A stretch of 40,930 nucleotides of DNA from contig DRJK01000083.1 in the NCBI GenBank assembly GCA_011052215.1, positions 1 to 40,930 of the forward strand, in the 5' to 3' direction. The translations under genes were made by a program, and so were the position numbers. The notes below the pieces were generated by a model. That model was not told the DNA's origin. It searched no databases and was given only the letters and a program-made list of their open reading frames with translations. Positions 36,777 through 40,930 of the stretch are shown piece after piece (positions within the stretch are counted from its first letter, which is position 1; every line of letters starts with the position of its first letter). This DNA is from Gammaproteobacteria bacterium. GTDB lineage: Bacteria; Pseudomonadota; Gammaproteobacteria; JAADHQ01.

Positions 36777-36790
36777 GTCACTCTGCTAGC

Positions 36791-36825
36791 ACCCCTATTT
36801 GCACCATATTAGTGCAAATAGGGGT
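36791..36825 (+). terminator. Rho-independent terminator behind the DsrC/TusE-like gene
   Basis: A perfect 14-base stem, ACCCCTATTTGCAC (36791-36804) with GTGCAAATAGGGGT (36812-36825), surrounds a 7-base loop and is followed by a T-rich run. Confidence 0.92.
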
Positions 36826-36903
36826 TTTTCTCTTTTTTTCCACTTCATCTGTTGATCAATAATGGTGCATCATGCAAACTATGGCCGATCCATTTTGGTG
36901 CAT
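36800..36903 (+). promoter_or_regulatory. NtrC-like sites upstream of amtB
   Basis: TGCACCATATTAGTGCA (36800-36816) matches the TGCAC-N7-GTGCA form of NtrC boxes and coincides with the loop end of the terminator hairpin. Two further half-sites, TGGTGCA, lie at 36863-36869 and 36896-36902. Their location 100-200 bases before amtB, a classic nitrogen-controlled gene, makes nitrogen regulation plausible. No good sigma-54 -24/-12 pair was found. Confidence 0.4.
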
Positions 36904-37002
36904 TTTTGAACAGAAAGCACCCGGATAACAATCGAAAAGTATAAAAACAAGTTAATGCAGTATTCAAATAAAACCGACAATTAAAATAGCAGAGTAAAAT
37001 TT

Positions 37003-38193
37003 ATGGAGACACTAAGAGCCGGAAATGATGTCTTGTTTGTCCTTCTGGGGGCAATTATGGTACTGGCAATGCATGCGGGTTTTGCCTTTCTCGAGGTCGG
37101 AACAGTACGCAAGAAAAACCAGGTCAACGCGCTGGTCAAGATTATTGCCGATTTTGCAACATCTACATTGGCCTACTTTTTCATTGGCTACGGTATTGCC
37201 TACGGGATCGATTTTTATGCAGAGGCCAGGGTACTGACCGATAAAAACGGTTATGATCTGGTCAAATTTTTCTTTTTACTGACCTTTGCAGCAGCCATAC
37301 CGGCGATTATTTCAGGCGGCATAGCCGAACGCGCACGTTTTTACCCGCAACTGGTTGCAACGGCCCTGCTGGTGGCACTGGTTTATCCATTATATGAAGG
37401 CATGGTATGGGGGAAGATCGATGGCATGCAGAAATGGCTGGAGGCCAGTTATGGTGCTGCGTTTCATGATTTTGCCGGTTCCGTCGTGGTACACGCCATG
37501 GGTGGCTGGATAGCGCTGACCGCCGTGTTGTTGCTCGGCGCCCGGCATGGTCGTTATGGAAAGGATGGTGAGATCTTTGCCCACCCGCCATCAAGTATCC
37601 CGTTTCTGGCACTTGGTGCATGGATACTGACCGTAGGCTGGTTCGGATTCAATGTTATGTCGGCCCAGTCTATAGAAGGGATAAGTGGACTGGTGGCCGT
37701 CAACTCCCTGATGGCCATGGTCGGTGGCATACTGGTGGCGCTGATCGTTGGCAAGAATGACCCGGGGTTTACACATAATGGACCGTTGGCCGGTCTGGTT
37801 GCCGTGTGTGCCGGTTCAGATGTGATGCACCCGTTGGGGGCATTGATTACCGGAGGTGTTGCAGGCGGCTTGTTTGTGTGGTCATTCACGCTGGTGCAGA
37901 ATAAATGGAAGATCGATGATGTACTGGGTGTATGGCCGTTGCATGGTCTTTGTGGTGTATGGGGCGGGCTTGCTGCCGGTATCTTTGGAGCAACTTCACT
38001 AGGGGGCATGGGCGGGGTTTCGTTTATGTCGCAATTGATTGGCACCCTGACCGGTGTCGGCATCGCCCTGGCAGGGGGTTATGCAGTCTATGGCACGCTC
38101 AAGGCAATAATGGGTATCCGTCTTAGTCAGGAAGAGGAATATGAGGGGGCAGACCTTGCCATACACAAGATCTCGGCAACGGCAGAGGATTGA
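37003..38193 (+). CDS. amtB: Ammonium transporter AmtB
   Basis: This 396-residue membrane channel carries ammonium into the cell. About eleven hydrophobic helices are visible. The twin histidines that line the pore are H164 (VVVHAMGG) and H314 (WPLHGLCGVWGG), and the conserved D156 (DFAGS) is present. The C-terminal tail (LSQEEEYEGADLAIHK) matches the region that contacts GlnK, but no glnK is in the window. There is no signal peptide extension, so the N terminus is shorter than in E. coli AmtB. It starts with ATG 37003 and has no strong ribosome-binding site. Confidence 0.95.
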   Translation: METLRAGNDVLFVLLGAIMVLAMHAGFAFLEVGTVRKKNQVNALVKIIADFATSTLAYFFIGYGIAYGIDFYAEARVLTDKNGYDLVKFFFLLTFAAAIPAIISGGIAERARFYPQLVATALLVALVYPLYEGMVWGKIDGMQKWLEASYGAAFHDFAGSVVVHAMGGWIALTAVLLLGARHGRYGKDGEIFAHPPSSIPFLALGAWILTVGWFGFNVMSAQSIEGISGLVAVNSLMAMVGGILVALIVGKNDPGFTHNGPLAGLVAVCAGSDVMHPLGALITGGVAGGLFVWSFTLVQNKWKIDDVLGVWPLHGLCGVWGGLAAGIFGATSLGGMGGVSFMSQLIGTLTGVGIALAGGYAVYGTLKAIMGIRLSQEEEYEGADLAIHKISATAED

Positions 38194-38198
38194 TTGGC

Positions 38199-38315
38199 TT
38201 AACTGAGCAGGCGCTGGACTTCACCATTGTAAGAGATCGGATCCTTGTCTATGGCTATGTCTTTGCGGATTTCATTTATATAATACGCACTTTTAGTACA
38301 CTTCCAGAGGGATTC
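38199..38315 (-). pseudogene. Fragment of a coding frame behind tRNA-Pro
   Basis: On the minus strand 38 codons encode a coherent, protein-like C terminus (a WKCTKSAYYINEIRKDIA stretch, then DPISYNGEVQRLLS) and end in TAA. The frame is closed by a TGA just upstream and has no ATG, GTG or TTG. It may be the end of a gene whose start was lost or shifted. I do not recognise the family. It begins 46 bases downstream of the tRNA 3' end. Confidence 0.35.
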
Positions 38316-38361
38316 TCACTTCTACAATAAGCGTAATAAATATATAACCTGTTGTTTTAAT

Positions 38362-38438
<77 letters not shown>

Positions 38439-38439
38439 A

Positions 38440-39441
38440 TTAATAATTTCGATCGACTGAAAAATCTGCCAGCGAGATCAATGCATCTATATAGGGTGAT
38501 GACGGAAAGATTGCCAGGGCATCTCTTGCCTTCTGTGCCTCATCGCCGGCTATTTTCGCAGTATAATCGATCGCACCCGTTGAGGTCACTGCCTCCATGA
38601 CCGTATCTATATCCTCGAGCCCACCTTCTTCGATGGCATGACGTACTGCCTGTGTCTGTGCTTTAGTGCCATGCGCGATGGCATAAATCAGCGGCAGTGT
38701 CGGCTTGCCTTCGGCCAGGTCATCACCAATGTTTTTGCCCAGTTCATCGGCAGTTGAGCTGTAGTCGAGTACATCATCAACCAGTTGAAATGTTGTACCC
38801 AGGTGCATACCATATCTTGCCATGGCCCTGATCTGTTCCTCCGGGGCCCTGGCCAGCAATGCACCCAGTTCGGCGCCTGCCTCAAACAACTTGGCTGTTT
38901 TGCAACGTATGACTTCCAGATAGCTGTCGATGGTGGTGTCGGCATTATGAACATTAAGCAATTGCATGACCTCGCCCTCGGCAATGGTATTGGTTGCATG
39001 GGCGAGGATCTCCATGACACGCATATTGTCAACCTTGACCATCATCTCAAAGGCACGTGAATAGACGAAGTCACCCACCAGCACACTGGCCTCATTGCCC
39101 CAGATGGCATTGGCGGTTTCCTTGCCCCGGCGCATCTTTGAGTCATCGACGACATCATCGTGCAGCAGGGTGGCGGTATGGATAAACTCGATAATTGCGG
39201 CGACATTGTAATGTTTGTCGCCATGGTAGTGACAGGCACGCGCGCTTAGCAGAACCATGGCCGGCCTGATCCTTTTACCACCACTGTTTATAAGGTAATT
39301 ACCCAGTTCGCTGACCAGTGCCACGTCTGAATACAGGGATTTGAGTATCAGTTCGTTGACGGCCTCCATATCCTCTTTTATGAGGTTGCGGATGGCATCG
39401 AGGCTCTCGACACCCTGTTTTTCCTGTGTTTTTGATTGCAT
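38440..39441 (-). CDS. ispB: Octaprenyl (polyprenyl) diphosphate synthase
   Basis: This 333-residue enzyme lengthens farnesyl diphosphate with isopentenyl units to make the quinone side chain. The two aspartate-rich motifs are present: LLHDDVVDDSKMRRG and FQLVDDVLDY. GGKRIRPAMVLLSARA and the IEFIHTATL helix match E. coli IspB closely, and length agrees. The frame is open upstream to 39522, but the ATG at 39441 (MQSKTQEKQG) gives the normal length. It is divergent from rplU, a very common arrangement in gammaproteobacteria. Chain length (octa- or other) cannot be told from sequence alone. Confidence 0.95.
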   Translation of the reverse strand: MQSKTQEKQGVESLDAIRNLIKEDMEAVNELILKSLYSDVALVSELGNYLINSGGKRIRPAMVLLSARACHYHGDKHYNVAAIIEFIHTATLLHDDVVDDSKMRRGKETANAIWGNEASVLVGDFVYSRAFEMMVKVDNMRVMEILAHATNTIAEGEVMQLLNVHNADTTIDSYLEVIRCKTAKLFEAGAELGALLARAPEEQIRAMARYGMHLGTTFQLVDDVLDYSSTADELGKNIGDDLAEGKPTLPLIYAIAHGTKAQTQAVRHAIEEGGLEDIDTVMEAVTSTGAIDYTAKIAGDEAQKARDALAIFPSSPYIDALISLADFSVDRNY

Positions 39442-39599
39442 CGTGGTAAAAAATAAGTATTGTCTAATATTTGGAATGCGTAGTTTACAGTTCCGGGGTG
39501 ATTCCTGCCAGATAATTGTCAAATAGATTGACTGAGTGGGTGCAAATGGCTAGAATTGCCAGCTCTTTCAGTTTCGGTCAGAAGTTCAGGGTGATCAAT

Positions 39600-39914
39600 A
39601 TGTATGCTGTAGTCAAAACAGGTGGTAAACAGTACCGCTTGAGTGAGGGTGATACCATCCGCGTCGAAACACTGGACGTGGAAGAAGGTTCCTCGATAGA
39701 ATTCGACAATATATTAATGGTTGCCGATGGTGAAAATGTCAAGGTGGGTACACCCTATGTCGATGGCAGCAAGGTTGTCGCCACTGTCAAGGGCCATGGC
39801 CGTCATAAAAAGATTGAAATCATCAAGTTCAATCGTCGCAAGAACTATGACAAGAGAACAGGGCATCGCCAGAATTATACCGAGCTGGAAGTGACCAGAA
39901 TCCAGGCAGGTTAA
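39600..39914 (+). CDS. rplU: 50S ribosomal protein L21
   Basis: This 104-residue ribosomal protein starts [18 protein letters not shown] and includes [20 protein letters not shown] and the [13 protein letters not shown] segment, all diagnostic. The frame extends upstream to 39516, but the ATG at 39600 gives the family's normal start. rpmA follows after 20 bases. Confidence 0.98.
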   Translation: MYAVVKTGGKQYRLSEGDTIRVETLDVEEGSSIEFDNILMVADGENVKVGTPYVDGSKVVATVKGHGRHKKIEIIKFNRRKNYDKRTGHRQNYTELEVTRIQAG

Positions 39915-39934
39915 CCGATCAAGGGGCACGAGTA

Positions 39935-40198
39935 ATGGCACATAAGAAAGCCGGTGGTAGTACGCGTAATGGGCGCGATTCAGAATCCAAACGACTTGGC
40001 GTCAAACGTTATGGTGGCGAGTCGGTATTGGCGGGTAATATACTTGTCCGTCAGCGAGGCACACGTTTTCACCCTGGAAATAATGTAGGCTGTGGCAAGG
40101 ACCATACCCTGTTTGCCAAGGCAGATGGTAAGGTGATTTTTGAGGTAAAGGGCCCGAAAAGCAGAAAGTATATCAGTGTGGTTGCAGCAGAGGTCTGA
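39935..40198 (+). CDS. rpmA: 50S ribosomal protein L27
   Basis: This 87-residue ribosomal protein begins [19 protein letters not shown], the conserved N terminus that reaches toward the peptidyl-transferase centre. [10 protein letters not shown] and [14 protein letters not shown] are also diagnostic. It is co-transcribed with rplU and followed by a terminator. Confidence 0.98.
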   Translation: MAHKKAGGSTRNGRDSESKRLGVKRYGGESVLAGNILVRQRGTRFHPGNNVGCGKDHTLFAKADGKVIFEVKGPKSRKYISVVAAEV

Positions 40199-40227
40199 TA
40201 CGTTAAAAGCCTGATGGTTTTTAAAAG

Positions 40228-40254
40228 ACCCTGCCTTGCCGGCGGGGTTTTTGT
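40228..40254 (+). terminator. Rho-independent terminator between rpmA and obg
   Basis: Stem ACCCTGCC (40228-40235) with GGCGGGGT (40241-40248), one T-G pair, loop TTGCC, then a T-rich run. Partial read-through to obg is common in this arrangement. Confidence 0.8.
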
Positions 40255-40268
40255 TTTACAGGACTTGA

Positions 40269-40930
<662 letters not shown>

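Noticed and set aside
36863-36920. Sigma-54 promoter for amtB
   Set aside because: No GG-N10-GC pair at the required spacing in the upstream region.

Overview
The window is a chromosomal segment of a gammaproteobacterium. The order ispB / divergent rplU-rpmA-obg with a tRNA-Pro behind ispB, a YbiT-type ABC-F protein, an Rsd/AlgQ-family protein and a PhoP/PhoQ-like pair all fit that class. A DsrC/TusE-like protein that keeps both C-terminal cysteines hints at a sulfur-oxidising lineage. Base composition looks fairly even, and no phage, plasmid or IS gene was seen.

Left part (1-7970), signalling and quorum sensing. A membrane-bound CHASE/PAS histidine kinase is followed by a NarL-type response regulator. 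Next come a LuxR-type acyl-homoserine-lactone receptor, a LuxI-type synthase, a small unknown protein and a second, paralogous NarL-type regulator. The last three genes overlap by ATGA and form one operon behind a good lux box. The quorum-sensing block is bracketed by two direct copies of a REP-like palindrome, and the gap before luxR holds two further nested inverted repeats.

Centre (7970-25800), a chemotaxis-like cluster on the + strand: short MCP, CheY, STAS protein, CheA, PAS-MCP, CheW, CheR, CheB, then a REC-kinase-REC protein whose phospho-accepting histidine is replaced by tyrosine, then a 1454-residue hybrid kinase with two receivers and two HPt domains. An HD-GYP protein follows on the other strand. 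An inverted array of heptanucleotide repeats separates cheR and cheB.

Right part (26000-40930), mixed housekeeping and envelope genes. These include a HIG1-like membrane peptide, ybiT, a PilZ protein, a decayed thioredoxin-like gene, several small conserved proteins, an Rsd-like protein and a glycine-zipper envelope protein. Then come a PepSY/PhoP/PhoQ-like operon, mazG, a YkgJ-type cysteine-cluster protein, the DsrC/TusE-like gene, amtB, tRNA-Pro(CGG), ispB, rplU, rpmA and the start of obg. Two envelope genes beside the PhoP/PhoQ-like pair carry the same 11-bp-period direct repeat at the same distance from the -10 box, which suggests a local regulon.

The observations most worth following are the quorum-sensing/two-component module with its lux box, the shared direct-repeat operator, the H-to-Y kinase in the chemotaxis cluster, and the DsrC-like protein with an extended tail preceded by a possible 33-residue small protein.
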